Positions 46,001-57,240 of a DNA stretch of 64,000 bases are shown piece by piece. The notes under the pieces are model-generated. The model worked only from the letters and a program-made list of their open reading frames with translations. It was not told the origin of the DNA and did not search any database. Position 1 is the stretch's first letter, and each line of letters opens with the position of its first letter. The position numbers and the translations under genes are program-made. The DNA comes from Acanthosepion pharaonis (taxonomy: Eukaryota; Mollusca; Cephalopoda; Sepiida; Sepiidae): contig CAHIKZ030000843.1 of NCBI GenBank assembly GCA_903632075.3, forward strand, positions 727,001 to 791,000. The letters are read 5' to 3'.

Positions 46001-46664
46001 GTTTATTAATATTATTATTCTCTTCTAATCGTACTTGTCCCTCCCTCCGTTAGCACGGTCGTTATGTCTTGCCAATACTTCATAAATAATGAACTATCCT
46101 TTTTTGATCGCGTGGAAAGACTGAACAAGACATTACTTGGTTTCATTGACAAAATGAATGAAGCAAAGAAATAAAGAAGGGAAGATAGGGTTGTTTAACG
46201 TCTCCTTTCAATACCTCATAAAGAAATGGACTATTCCGTTTTGACCAAAAAAAACAAAAAAAAAACATATCGGAGACGCTATTGTGCTCAGTGAGTAAAT
46301 GAAAAAGAAAGAAATGGAAATATTTAACGTCTGTTTCCGTGAAATAAAAAAGTTAACAATTTTAAACCTTTTCATTTGTACCCACTTCTTAAAGCATTCA
46401 TTTTTATGATTGTTATTGTAATATATTATCAAAGTTAATAAGGTCAAATATTTAACGATGCGGTAGGGGAATTTCTAGGGATATTTTATTGCAATGGTAT
46501 TCGCTATGAGCTTCCTCAATCAGTAAAGTAAGAATTAGCATTAATCAGAAAATTAAAACAGGAAAAACTTGAAACTTTCACAGTCGTTTTCTTGTTGATG
46601 CTATTATTATTACAGCATTATTATTATCTTTACATTTTTTTTTTTTTTTTTCAGTGGAGATTAA
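46001..46664. other. unannotated spacer
   Basis: Two partial copies of a minor repeat (CATAAATAATGAACTATCC near 46081; CATAAAGAAATGGACTATTCC near 46213), also seen at 32.29 kb. No gene. Confidence 0.4.
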
Positions 46665-46835
46665 ACGAGAGCGAATTTCCAATATATACCTTCTTAAATA
46701 GCCTTAGCAGATCAGAACTTTAAAATGGATGTCATGCATGACGTCAAATCCATTCAGAAATTGTTATCTGTATAGAGGCGATTTATCACATTAATAGTTA
46801 AAAATGGATTAGAGCTGGTAAGGCCTGAAGCTGTT
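46665..46835 (+). mobile_element. LINE-C fragment, copy 3
   Basis: Shares TTAAATAGCCTTAGCAGATC, the CATTCAGAAAT block and TTAATAGTTAAAAATGG with 13540 and 14440. Confidence 0.55.
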
Positions 46836-47211
46836 AGCGAGGACGATCCATTTTCGAACGTCGTGGACTGGGGCTACTGGAGTTTCATCTGGTTTGAACC
46901 CTAACGAGCGTGGATCGCCAGCATTTCATCTTCCTGACCGCTCGCTACGCCAGAGTCGCCTCAATGGGACTCGAAGAAAAAAATTATCCATCTATTTAGA
47001 TGTATGACAAAATGTAGATATTTTAAAAATTCTCTTCTGATCTGTTTGAAGAGTGTCAACCCGTATATGACAAATATTCCCCTTACAATTTAAAATTATT
47101 TTATCTGATATTTCGATCAGTATTGCGCGTTTCGTTTTAATTTCAAATTCCTTCTTGTTAGTTCTAAAAATTCGAACCCTCACAGCTAAGATCCGCCACT
47201 GGACTTAGTGT
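46836..47211. other. unannotated spacer
   Basis: Nothing recognised. Confidence 0.4.
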
Positions 47212-47455
47212 CATTCAGAACCATGCGTGATACACGAAAGATACATGACTGACGAGGCAGATTATTTCCCGCGACAGGTTGCCATTTCTTTCTGCAGTAG
47301 GCCAGTTGCCATCAAGGCTATAGAATCCGGTCTGTCCTGCTATTTACCCATAGTAGGCGGCGGGGGGAGAAGAAGCATGGATTCGACTGGAATTCGAACT
47401 CGGCTCTCCGATTTCTCAATCCGAGTGTTACTCCACTGTGCCTCGTTAGTGTAAA
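47212..47455 (-). mobile_element. SINE-C copy (full length)
   Basis: The most complete SINE-C. On the minus strand a tRNA-like head with GGATTGAGAAATCGGAGAGC and B box GAGTTCGAATTCC (47402-47390) is followed by GGGTAAATAGCAGGACAGAC, TTCTATAGCCTTGATGGCAA and the CATGTATCTTTCGTGTATCA tail. Confidence 0.85.
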
Positions 47456-47722
47456 CATCCTAATTCTCTTCGCATTCCATTACTAAGAAGAAAGATCCTC
47501 TCAAACAGCTTCTTCCCACAAATCACTACTTAGTGGACCCACTTCAAAGATAATTTTTTTCTCCACTACTGCAATCATAACCTGTACAATCCAGGGCTAA
47601 TCTTTATATTAAGGTTAATCTTTATATTTCCCACATATCGTCATCTCTACACTTTTTAACTCTTAATATTACTGTTCATGCAGTAACTTGTGTGGCTCTT
47701 GGGCCATGAATAGGTTAAACAT
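47456..47722 (+). mobile_element. LINE-B 3' fragment
   Basis: Reads RIPLLRRKILSNSFFPQITT..FKDNFFLHYCNHNLYNPG, the conserved LINE-B C-terminus, then its 3' end (TGTGGCTCTTGGGCCATGAA). Confidence 0.8.
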
Positions 47723-47965
47723 TAGTAAAAAAAGATATGTTTTTCATACTCTACGACAGATTCTGGTTTGTACATACTCGCTAATTTCCAACTAAAAATG
47801 TTCAAAAGCCTCTACCCTTTATTTATAATTTATTTTCCACTATACAAACACTTTCCCCACAAACGAAACGTTTGTAGCTTCACGCTACATCTGTTGTTAT
47901 TTTTTTCCTTGCACCAGTTCAGACCTTTAAATCTAAAACTCGCCATGCCACGTATACTGGGAGGA

Positions 47966-48060
47966 ATACTTCCAATTTCCTTCGCATTCCGTTAGAAAAA
48001 AAAAAGACGCTCCATTTGAACAGCTTCTTCACAAGAATCGACGCTTTGTTGAACAAACTT
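47966..48060 (+). mobile_element. LINE-B fragment (partial second copy)
   Basis: Starts CCTTCGCATTCCGTTAGAAA and parallels the first 85 bp of 47456-47722. Confidence 0.6.
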
Positions 48061-48278
48061 CCAAGAGAATCACAGAAATCTGATTGTGAAGGGTATGAAT
48101 GTAAATTACATTTGTTAGCAAGGTCTCTGATCAGGAGATTGGAGGTTTCGAGTAGAAAGGAACCACATCTTAATTTCTGCTGTTCCCAGGTTCACCATAA
48201 CTCAGGGTGGTAGCACCTGTTAGGGTCCAAGCTATGGGCAAATAGTAAACCATCAAAATAAAGACAAAACTATGAAAG

Positions 48279-48750
48279 TATAAAAATACATTTTTATAGG
48301 CAAATTATCAGCAATACATTTTTATAGTAAAATTACCAGCAATACATTTTTATAGTAAAATTATCAACAATGCATTTTTATAGTAAAATTATCAGCAATA
48401 CATTTTTATAGTAAAATTATCAACAATGCATTTTTATAGTAAAATTATCAGCAATACATTTTTATAGTAAAATTATCAACAATGCATTTTTTATACCAGC
48501 AATACATTTTTTATAAAATTATCAACAATACATTTTTATAGTAAAATTATCAACAATACATTTTTATAGTAAAATTATCAACAATACATTTTTATAGTAA
48601 AATTATCAACAATACATTTTATAGTAAAATTATCAAAAATTTTTATAGTAAAATACAATTTTTATAGTAAAATTATCAACAATGCATTTTTATAGTAAAA
48701 TTATCAGCAATACATTTTTATAGTAAAATTATCAACAATACATTTTTTCT
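48279..48750 (+). repeat. 28-bp minisatellite with 56-bp dimer pattern
   Basis: About 16 units of a 28-bp sequence (ATACATTTTTATAGTAAAAT plus 8 bp). In the first half the junctions alternate CAGCAATAC and CAACAATGC, a 56-bp dimer. Some units are shortened. An old inverted copy is at 2563-2670. Confidence 0.95.
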
Positions 48751-49139
48751 TAATTGCGGCATACAATTGCATTAAAAATATTTAGTTGAAGCCTTGAAAT
48801 TGCGTTCAAAAATACTGAGATTTAGGCTTTAAATCACCCATAGGAATGTTGATATGCCGCTAAACAAAATCAAACAACCAACTACAATCTGAACCTTATT
48901 AAGTCTTTGGTCACCTATTGTCTTCCCTACATATCCTGATAATCTGAACTTCTTACCTTCTTTTCTTATGTTTACACAACAATTCCATTCATTATTCCTC
49001 TACTTTGAGTGACTCTTGACTTGGTTTCGGTGAGCAATTAGGAAGAAAAATATTCATTTGTATCGTCAAATCGTAGTGCCGTTAACATTTACCAGTGTTT
49101 CAACTGACCCAGTCATTATCATTCAGTTACCTTTTGTGT
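48751..49139 (+). mobile_element. LINE-B-type 3' end and spacer
   Basis: A LINE-B-like end (TTCCTCTACTTTGAGTGACTC near 48988) preceded by unrecognised sequence. An AATTGCGGCAT..GATATGCCGC pair (48753 and 48850) is an imperfect inverted motif that recurs near 51315. Confidence 0.4.
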
Positions 49140-49602
49140 TACAAATCACTGAACACAAGGCACGAGTGTCACTCAAGGTAGAGGGTTACTATTGAAATGA
49201 TCATGATCAATGGGGTGTGTAATAGAAATGACAGAACAGGTGTCAGGAGGTAAACAATTATGAAGATAAGCAGGATATATAACAATTGATCTAACACTTG
49301 AGGAGGTTAATGTTGTAGTGCTTTGACGAGTATTCTCTCGGGAGACTCTTCCAGAAAGTGGCAGTTCCTAGTAGAAAATATTCTTGACGGGAGAAGTCAA
49401 GGGGGTCCGACTTCGGGGAATTAGCATAGCGTGTCCTAGCTGCAAAGCTGGAAGTAAAGAGTGGAGCACATCAGAACATTTGCCATGGAAATAGCGACTT
49501 TGTAGCAATAGGTTTGCAACGTTGTGACTGTGGGGAAAGAAGGTGCAGAGTGGAAAATATGTGTTTCAGATTATACCATCCCAGCTGAGATATGACAGCA
49601 AT
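49140..49602 (-). mobile_element. LINE-B 3' fragment
   Basis: Minus strand; RNCHFLEESPERI parallels RNCHFAEQTPS at 9.7 kb. The end GAGTGTCACTCAAGGTAGAG is the family terminus. Confidence 0.65.
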
Positions 49603-50420
49603 ACAGTGCACATTGTTTGTTTTTCTCGACTGCATAGTATAGTAGGGTCAGTTGGGCACCGTCTGTGAGAAAAAGAACACCATGACGCAAGTCAATCCGC
49701 CAGATATTCGGAAACGGCATACTGTACTGCTTGGCATTCGCACCGGAAGCTCCAATACGAGCATTTCAAAGTGTTTTGGTGTCAATCTGAAGACATTGCA
49801 AAGGATTCTGAAAGAGGTGGATCATATATACAGTCAACATCATTGTATTTGGATTGATCACTAGTGATGGCGACGTTATGCCTCCATTCATCTTCCCATA
49901 GGGCATCAGATTCAACACGGAGGCCTACATCAAGAGTCTCGAGGAGGTAGTGCTGCCCCCAGTCAAGAGGGTGGCTGATGGAAGACCCTATGTCAGGTAA
50001 CATGCACCATACCACAGAAGCAAGAGAACCCACTTATGGTTGTGATGCAATTTCTGTCACCACATCACCATTTACATCTGGTCACCTAACTCCCCAGACG
50101 GCACCCCCCTTGATTATTATGTGTGGGGCGCAGTTGAGCGAGTGACCAACAAATCACCTTGTAACACCAAAGATGAACTAAGGACAATATTATAGCAGCA
50201 TTCTCCAACTTAAACAAGGAGACCGAGTTGAAGATTTTCAGAAGATTCCGAAGTCGTCTGGAGGCCGTGCTTAAAGGGAATAGTGATTTTATTGAATAAA
50301 TTTACAATTTAGTATTCCAAGATATTTTTATGCGATTTTGGTAAATATACGTGTTAAAATAAGGTGTTAGTGTTATTTTCATTTTTGTGTAATTTAGACG
50401 ACAATTTATCCATCACACCT
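49603..50420 (+). mobile_element. IS630-Tc1-mariner family TM, copy 3 (longest)
   Basis: Best copy of family TM. An open frame (49652-49864) has a leader, then IRKRHTVLLGIRTGSSNTSI and SKCFGVNLKTLQRIL, a helix-turn-helix DNA-binding domain. After a stop and frameshift: a GDVMPPFIF-like block at 49868, a GGRPYV-like piece, HITIYIWSPNSPD-like and PLDYYVWGAVERVTNK (containing the last conserved catalytic stretch), then CNTKDELRT and RSRLEAV-like ends. The right terminus is ACAATTTATCCATCACACCT (50401-50420), the inverted partner of the left terminus of copy 1. The left end here is truncated. Stops and missing central sequence make it inactive. This family is common in cephalopods and some insects to my knowledge. 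Confidence 0.85.
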
Positions 50421-50635
50421 TGTATATGTGCATTCTATTTGAAATCTGTATTTAACTTCAGATCCAATCGACATCGAATCATGGAGGCTCCTTAAAAATT
50501 TAGCCGTTCATTGTGACCCATTCTGATACATTTTGTCTTTGTTTATTGTAAGACTATCATCTGAATTCACTATATTTTTGTGTGCTTTATTTATATTGGT
50601 CTCAGTATTATTAAAATATTCCTCCAGCTCGCTGT
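50421..50635. other. unannotated spacer
   Basis: Nothing recognised. Confidence 0.4.
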
Positions 50636-51131
50636 TCGTCTTAATGTCCTCGAGAAAATCCAGAGACGGATATGCAATGTGATTGGCCCTGACCTGGCAT
50701 CTCGTTTACAGTCACTCTCTCACAGACCTACCGTCGCCTCCCTCTGACTTTTCTGTAAATACGTTCACGGTAACTGCTCCGACGAGCTACATTCGCTAGT
50801 TCCCGAAACTGCATAAATTTAAGCCTGCTACTAGGTTGGCAACTCAGTCCCACCCTTTAACTGCGGAAACAGTTAAATGTAGCCGTCTTTTCTACTCCAA
50901 CAGCTTCATGTCTCGCAATTTCCAGCTGTAGAATTTCCTTCCTCTTACTTGCTTCCTTGATGGCTGTAATCTCCAAATATTCAAATGCAATGCCAATCGA
51001 CATCTCCAGATGGCTTACCGTCCTTCTCTTCATCCTTTACTCTATCACGCCTCTTCATTTTTTTTTCTTCTGTAACCCCCTTGCGTTATAGTGGCACTAT
51101 CGCCTTGCTTGGGGTGAAATGTTTTAAAAAA
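50636..51131 (+). mobile_element. LINE-A 3' fragment
   Basis: LEKIQRRICNVIGPDLASRL and SLSHRPTVASL are readable, then stops (for example after VASL). The C-terminus is frameshifted but the nucleotide 3' end TTGCTTGGGGTGAAATG plus A tail is conserved. Confidence 0.85.
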
Positions 51132-51279
51132 AGTTATAGGATTTCAATTTATCGGTTTTTCGTAACAATGACGCCGCATTTTCAATTCTGTCTGCGAGTT
51201 TCTTGAAAAAGTCTGTGAATCTTTCCTGTCACTCATTGTTTTCGCTTCAAGATTTACTTGGTCGTTTTTGCATCACTCC

Positions 51280-51321
51280 ATATCAACCTCTATGGGTTAA
51301 ATAACCCATAGACGTTGATAT
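51280..51321. repeat. 20-bp palindrome
   Basis: Arms 51280-51299 and 51302-51321 match at 19 of 20 positions around a 2-nt centre. Confidence 0.9.
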
Positions 51322-51419
51322 GCCGAATTCTAAATATTTCGTGCGCAATTCTATTTTATTTTATTTTTTGTGGGGGGGTGAGAAGTTAATAATAGTTAGT
51401 AATTAGCACACAAATGTGT

Positions 51420-51545
51420 GGAAAAGCGGATGAAACGTAACTTTCGCAAGAGTATTTGCGCGTAAGTTAATATAACGAACCCAGCCCTGGTGTTGCTTAA
51501 CTTCGGTGTTCACAGGGGAACCGCTGTTTCAACGGGATTCGGTCG
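51420..51545 (-). mobile_element. SINE-V fragment
   Basis: Matches the 33838-34110 copy at CGTAAGTTAATATAACGAACC and TTAACTTCGGTGTTC, with an internal deletion over the tRNA head. Confidence 0.55.
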
Positions 51546-51829
51546 TAATACTCTAGTTACTCTCCTTTCGTTTTTAAAAGCTTGTGGTTGTCCTCATGAG
51601 TCTTTCAAGGGTGTGAATTATGGAGATGCCATTGGCACTTCCTGTCGAAGCAAAATAAGGACTGACATGTTTCCATCCCAAACGAAGGCAATTGATAATA
51701 GGGCATGAAAATAGACGACACTAAGTCAATGTATTTGAAATGGAAAGTATGAGTATCCCCAACCTATTGTTTTCTGACTTGAAACATATATAAGGAACAT
51801 TAGGCGAGAGGTATGCGTTGTAGTGTAAC
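51546..51829. other. unannotated spacer
   Basis: Nothing recognised. Confidence 0.4.
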
Positions 51830-51892
51830 GGATAACGAATGAGAATTAAGAGTTCCGCGTTCGATATTCTAGTTAAGCTTCTTAGATTAATT
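51830..51892 (+). mobile_element. tRNA-like SINE head
   Basis: A-box-like TAGTGTAACGG (51831-51841) and a B-box-like GCGTTCGATATTC; cut off by the LINE tail that follows. Confidence 0.5.
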
Positions 51893-52240
51893 ATTTTTTT
51901 TTAATTTATATCACCCCAAGCAAGGAAGTACAGTCACGAAAACGCAAGGGGCTACAGGGTGTGGAGGGGTTAGCAACAGAAACATTAGTAATGAGTATAA
52001 AGAGAAAAAGCAATCAGGAAGACAGTAAGTAGAGATTAATATTGCATTTAAATTTTTGCACATTAAAGTTGGCTGGAAAGCATGGGGCCGGAAGGGAATT
52101 CCACAAGCGAGAAGTGCGATTTAAAAAAAAAACTGTTGGCATAGAAGTTACGGCTACATCAAGCTCAACTGTAAATTGATGAGATCTCACGGCCTGTCCA
52201 GTATTGCGTTTAAATTCCAGGCACCATCGCGAAGAGCACA
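51893..52240 (-). mobile_element. LINE-A-related 3' fragment (subfamily D)
   Basis: Minus strand: FKRNTGQAVRSHQFTVELDV, a frameshift region, then NRTSRLWNSLPAPCFPANFN and VQKFKCNINLYL. It is related to, but clearly diverged from, LINE-A (FNVQKFKCNIN against YNLQLFKCNVN). The antisense A tail lies at about 51893-51902. Confidence 0.75.
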
Positions 52241-52244
52241 CCCG

Positions 52245-52480
52245 TAACAGTACCATGAAACTATACGCGCAAATACGCTTGGGAAAGTTATGAATCCATC
52301 TCGTTTCTCCTTCCAGCAGTGGAGTCAATGGCAGCACAGTCTAGATCTTATAGCCTTGTTTGGCAACCAGTATATCGCAGAAAGAAACGGCAACTTAAAG
52401 CAGGAAAATCTGCCTTGTCAGTCATGATTCCAAGCAGACATGATTATCCAAGAATATATCACGTATGGTACATATCTGAA
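52245..52480 (+). mobile_element. SINE-C copy, 5' truncated
   Basis: Contains CTTATAGCCTTGTTTGGCAA, CAGAAAGAAACGGCAACTTA and the CTTGTCAGTCATGATTCC tail. Confidence 0.75.
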
Positions 52481-52559
52481 TCATCTTAAGGGAATATCAT
52501 ATTTTTGGATTAAAAATAATGTTTTATTAGACATATTTTCCGATATTTCCGTTTTGTTT

Positions 52560-52900
52560 AATGTCCTGAGATGAAGTGCTTTCATTATTCTATATATTTT
52601 CGGAGTTTTCAATTGATCTTTGTTTATTTAGCACTCGGCTCCGGCTGTTAAAAAGCAGCTTTTCTGTCTGGTCCCAAGTTGAAGTGTTTTCCCGATTCAC
52701 CATATGTTCAAACATTTCAGTTCCTCTTTGTTTATTTAAAAAAAAAAATGGTTCATACTTTCTTCGGCCTTTCTCTTTTCTTCAATGTACTTCGATCACA
52801 TGATTTCAGTATTCTCTCTGTGTTCGGACTGTTCAATTGATCTTTGTTTATTTAACACATTTTGGTTGCGATATTTCTCAGTCTTTCTATTGTGTTAGTT
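52560..52900. repeat. degenerate tandem repeat, about 113 bp
   Basis: TTGATCTTTGTTTATTTAGC-like cores recur near 52613, 52722 and 52837 within otherwise diverged units. Confidence 0.55.
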
Positions 52901-53234
52901 GCGCTGATCTGAAGTGTCTTTACTCTTGACCTCATCAAAGCAATTTTACCCGATACAATCAGTTTGTCTAACAAACATGTTTTATGTTATATAACGAAGC
53001 AGTTTCCTTTTTCCTTTCCTTTTTTCATCTTTTTCTTCTTTTAAACACAAATATTCAGTCGATATATTAATCGGCTTGGGTGCATTTAGGTGTTAATCAC
53101 TTTGGGACAAAAAATATATATTTAAAAACCGGCATTTAATATCTCCTTCATTCTCTTGGGTTCTTAGAGCGTAGATCCCGATGATTACCACGCCAGGTGG
53201 TGTTTCTGTGTTTTCCTTTTTTTTTCTTTTTTTT
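52901..53234. other. unannotated spacer
   Basis: Nothing recognised. Confidence 0.4.
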
Positions 53235-53790
53235 CTTTTTTAAGCATTACTCCCCGAGCAAGGCGTGAAGCCACTAGGATGCAGGAGGTTGCAGAATATT
53301 TGGAGCAAGAGCAGATCGGAGTGATAGAAGAAAGGATGAGGATAGTAGATAGATCAAGGTAACTGGAGATGTCGATTGACATTACATTTGAATAGTTGGA
53401 GATTATAGCTATCAGGGAAACAGTAGTTGGGAAGGGTGTTCCACAGGCGAGAGGTGCGAGGTGTGAATCTGTTGGAGTAGAAGAGATAGCTACATTTAAA
53501 AGTTTCTACAGTGTAAGGGTGGGAGCGGGATGCCAGCCTCGTAGGGCGCTTGAATTCATGGAGTCTGGGAACCAGTGAAAGCAGCTCATCGGAGCAATTA
53601 CCATGAAAGTATTTGTAGAAAAGACAGAGAGAGGCGACGGCGCGTCTGTGAGAGAGTGACAGCAGACGAGACGCCAGATCAGGGCCAATTAGATTACATA
53701 TCCGTCTCTGGATCTTGTCAAGAACTCCGAGGTAAACAGAAGGTGCCCCAGAGCAAATATGGCAGCAATACTCCATGCAAGAATTTTGTT
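53235..53790 (-). mobile_element. LINE-A 3' fragment
   Basis: Minus strand, one frame of 140 codons: MEYCCHICSGAPSVYLGVLD, RRICNLIGPDLASRLLSLSH and the intact C-terminus NLQLFKCNVNRHLQLP. The T-rich run at 53217-53241 is the antisense A tail. It shows the ending that the 20366 copy lost to a nonsense change. Confidence 0.9.
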
Positions 53791-54099
53791 TTACCGTGTG
53801 CAGTCTTTGCCTAACCGGTTTTGAAAATAATTTGGTCTGTATCCATAAACTGGCCTCTAAACAAACTTAGAGATTCAAATCCACCGTATTATTTTACCCA
53901 TAACTAAGGGCTATAATAGATGGATTCCTGTCTATCGCTAGGGAATTTCTGTGAAAGTGAAGACGGATTTGGCCATAATTTAAACTCGGTTTGCCGAGCC
54001 TACTTTCTGCGCCAATAGCTTCAACTCAACTGCCACATCTGGTGTCTATACATGCCTATTTTTCTTAAGGCGGATCTTCAATATAATATAATGGCGTCA
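53791..54099. other. unannotated spacer
   Basis: Nothing recognised. Confidence 0.4.
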
Positions 54100-54353
54100 C
54101 ACTTTATGAAATGGACAAAGTCCGACAATTATTTTAAGACATTTTTTTATGTTTATACATTCTTTCTATAGATACAAATATTTAAGTAAATGCACTGTTT
54201 ATAATAAACAGTACTAATGACATTTACCGGCTTGAATGTCCGAGAAATTTTCATAGAAAATACGCGTCCTCCGACAGGAATCCAACCTGTATCCTATGCA
54301 GAACCGTCATATAGCCTGACGTGCTTTACCGACTGAGCCACAGAGGAGCGTTT
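54100..54353 (-). mobile_element. SINE-A copy, left arm of a head-to-head pair
   Basis: Full-length SINE-A on the minus strand: tRNA-like head (A box TGGCTCAGTCGG, 54340-54329), body TTTCTCGGACATTCAAGCCG and tail TTGTCGGACTTTGTCC. Confidence 0.85.
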
Positions 54354-54393
54354 CGGTTAGAAAGTAAACAGTAAAATTGACCTTTGCTAACCG

Positions 54394-54635
54394 AACCGCT
54401 CCTCTGTGGCTCAATCGGTAAAGCACGTCAGGCTATATGACGGTTCTGTATAGGATACAGGTTCCATCCCTGCTGGAGGACACATATTTTCGATGAAAAT
54501 TTCATGGATATTTAGGTCGGTAAATGTCGTTAATACTGTTTATTATAAACTAGATCATTTACTTAAATATTTATATCTATAAAAAGAACGTATAAACATA
54601 AAAAAAATGTCTTAAAATAATATAATGTCTTTATT
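54394..54635 (+). mobile_element. SINE-A copy, right arm of a head-to-head pair
   Basis: Nearly the same sequence in plus orientation (A box TGGCTCAATCGG 54407-54418; B box altered to GGTTCCATCCC 54461-54471). The pair is separated by 54354-54393, whose ends CGGTTAG and CTAACCG also pair. Confidence 0.85.
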
Positions 54636-54646
54636 TTAAATATGCA

Positions 54647-55070
54647 CGCAGATGCGACATTTTACGCATTGCAATCAAAATTCGAAACAAAGAAATTCCA
54701 TTCGGTCAGCTTATTTCGAAACTGCTGCTGGTTTGTGGAACACACTCCCAAGATAATATTTCCCTCTTCACATCTTCAAATCTATAGTTAACTTTTTTTT
54801 TATCCTATATCTCATAATAAGTATTTCTTAATTCCCCTTCTTATAGCAACCACATTCAGTAGCTCTCTACCTTGAGTGCCTCTTGGGATGCTGCTTTTTG
54901 GATCAGACTCTTGAGAAGATGCTTTCCCGATCATTACAATCTTAACCTCTTCAGGTCCAGAACCAAACTATATGAGTTCTACAAATGCAGTTCTTGCTCT
55001 CTACTCTGAGGCCATTAAAAAAAATTTTTTAAAAATCAGAAGATTCTATCTTGAGTGGATCTTGTGATTT
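54647..55070 (+). mobile_element. LINE-B 3' fragments (two abutting pieces)
   Basis: KFHSVSLFRNCCWFVEHTPK and IIFPSSHLQIYS up to the LINE-B end (CTACCTTGAGTGCCTCTTGG), then a second copy beginning GAAGATGCTTTCCCGATCAT with ILTSSGPEPNYM. Confidence 0.75.
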
Positions 55071-55514
55071 CGAGTGGTTGAACAATAATCAATTGTTTTG
55101 AATGTAATGAGATCAAATAAATGTTTCTAATAGCATTTAACGACAAATCATGAACTTTTGGGGTAACCCAATAATTGCGTCTTGAGACCAACTTTGAGAA
55201 CTACTAGCTGTGGGGAGGTTTAGAACTGAAGATAGATATCTAGTCCCAAAGAAACTTATTTAATTGCTAATCTGCGGCGGGCAGTCTACATCTGACATTG
55301 TTAAAAAAAATCGATGTAATTATACTTTAGACGTTATCATGAGCGTCGAGATGGCTATCAAAGCTGCAAGACAAAGACAATGACGAGGAAGAAACGGGAA
55401 ACGTACAGAGATAGACGATAACATGTTTCTTATCGACTAGAGAGATGCTTCTGCGATTGACAAGTAAAAATATGAGGACGTCCCGCTGAAAAGATAACTT
55501 ACACATAATGCATG

Positions 55515-55517
<3 letters not shown>
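55071..55517. other. unannotated spacer
   Basis: No supported feature. Confidence 0.4.

Positions 55518-55567
<50 letters not shown>
55518..55567. repeat. (TA)n microsatellite
   Basis: Pure TA dinucleotides. Confidence 0.97.
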
Positions 55568-55570
<3 letters not shown>

Positions 55571-55737
55571 AAGATAAACCAAAAAGCAAAAGAATTGGCA
55601 AGCAGCGCTTGACGACATATTGGTGCGTCCTGACGGCGCAGGTCGTCAAAAATAGTCACTGAACGGTGGAGAGCAACGCGTACTCTTTCCTTTTTATCAG
55701 TGCGGGTAGAGAGTAATGAAAAAGAGAAAGAAAGGTA

Positions 55738-55780
55738 AGAGAGAGAGAGAGAGAGAGAAAGGACAAGAAAGAGGGGGCGA

Positions 55781-55832
<52 letters not shown>
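55738..55832. repeat. (GA)n and (GAAA)n tract
   Basis: GA repeats then GAAA tetranucleotides. Confidence 0.95.
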
Positions 55833-55957
55833 AGACTGAAACCGGGATGGATTCGTAATTCAAAACAGAGGGGCAGTGTCTATTTTCTTTCTGTTCTCAT
55901 TCGGAGTTACTTTCTATTGTTCGTCCCTACCTTTCTTTTCACATCGATCAACCGATA

Positions 55958-55959
<2 letters not shown>

Positions 55960-56040
<81 letters not shown>
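55960..56040. repeat. (TA)n microsatellite, about 80 bp
   Basis: Pure TA dinucleotides. Confidence 0.98.
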
Positions 56041-56042
<2 letters not shown>

Positions 56043-56099
56043 AAAAGCCGAAATGCATAACTATAATTACTACGTGAACATACGTCATTGACTTACTTT

Positions 56100-56656
56100 T
56101 TTGTAGTTTTTTTCTTATTTATTTTTCCTACTTTCCTTTTTTCTTCTGCTTTAAATATCATCTCTTCATTTTTCTATTCATTTTTCTTTTCGGTTAGTTT
56201 ATTTTGAGTTTCTTTTTGTTTTCTTCCTCTTGAAGTTATCGTTCATCTTTGTTCTTTCATTTTATTCATATTTTTATTCTTTTTAATGGTTATTTCTTCC
56301 TTTTCTTTCGGTTTCATCTCTTCATTTTGGTTCTAATTTTTTTTCTTTTTTTTTGTGTTTCTATTGTTTTTTGTTCTGTTTTCTGTCTAGTTATTTTTCA
56401 TCGCTATACTTCTGGTTTTTTCTTTCGGGCTAGATTCTTTCTTTGGAATTTTTTTCTTACGTCTTATTCTTTCTCTCTTCTTTATTTTTTTCTTTCATTT
56501 TATGTAGTTTTCTTTTTACTGCTTATCTTTCTATCGACTTAATTTATCTTTATTCCTAGTAATCTTTTCTTTTTATTTTCTTTCGTTTTTTACGAGACTT
56601 TTTCTTTCTTTCTTTCTTTCTTTTTTTTTTCTTTCTTTCTTTCTTTCTTTCTTTTT

Positions 56657-56688
<32 letters not shown>

Positions 56689-56844
56689 TGATCTTATTCT
56701 TATATGTTCTTTTTTCCTTACTCTGACATTTCTTTCTTTTTATTCATTTTTGTTCTCATTTCCCTGCATTACTGACACATTTTTCTTTCTTTCTTTCTTT
56801 CTTTCTTTTTTTCTTTGTTTGTTTGTTTCTTTCTTTCTTTCCTG

Positions 56845-56875
<31 letters not shown>

Positions 56876-57240
56876 TTTATTCTCGTATGTTCTCATTTTT
56901 CTGCATTACTCACACCTTTTTTCTTCCGTAGTCTTTCTTTCTTTTTTCTTCGTTCTTATTCGTGTATGTTCGTTTTTGCCTGCATTACTCACACATTCTT
57001 TCTTTCTTTCTTTTTTATTCTTGTATGTTCTCATTTTTCTGCATTACTTACACCTTTTTTCTTCAGTAGTCTTTCTTTCTTTCTTTTTTCTTTCTTTCTT
57101 TCTTTCGTTTTTCTTCGTTCTTTTTCGTGTATGTACGTTTTTACCTGCATTACTCTCTCATTTCTTTCTTCCGTTCATTTTTAATTTCTTTCTATCTTTC
57201 TTTTTACCTTTCACGTTCTTCTTCCAATCCCAATAGACAG
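56100..57240. repeat. polypyrimidine block with tandem units
   Basis: (TTTC)n tracts on the plus strand. A TGTTCTCATTTTTCTGCATT-type segment plus ACTCACAC recurs about five times (near 56750, 56888, 56967, 57027, 57129). F/L/S-rich frames are spurious. Confidence 0.9.

Noticed and set aside
56750..57236. 137-144-codon hydrophobic frames
   Set aside because: Translation of (TTTC)n tracts in two frames.
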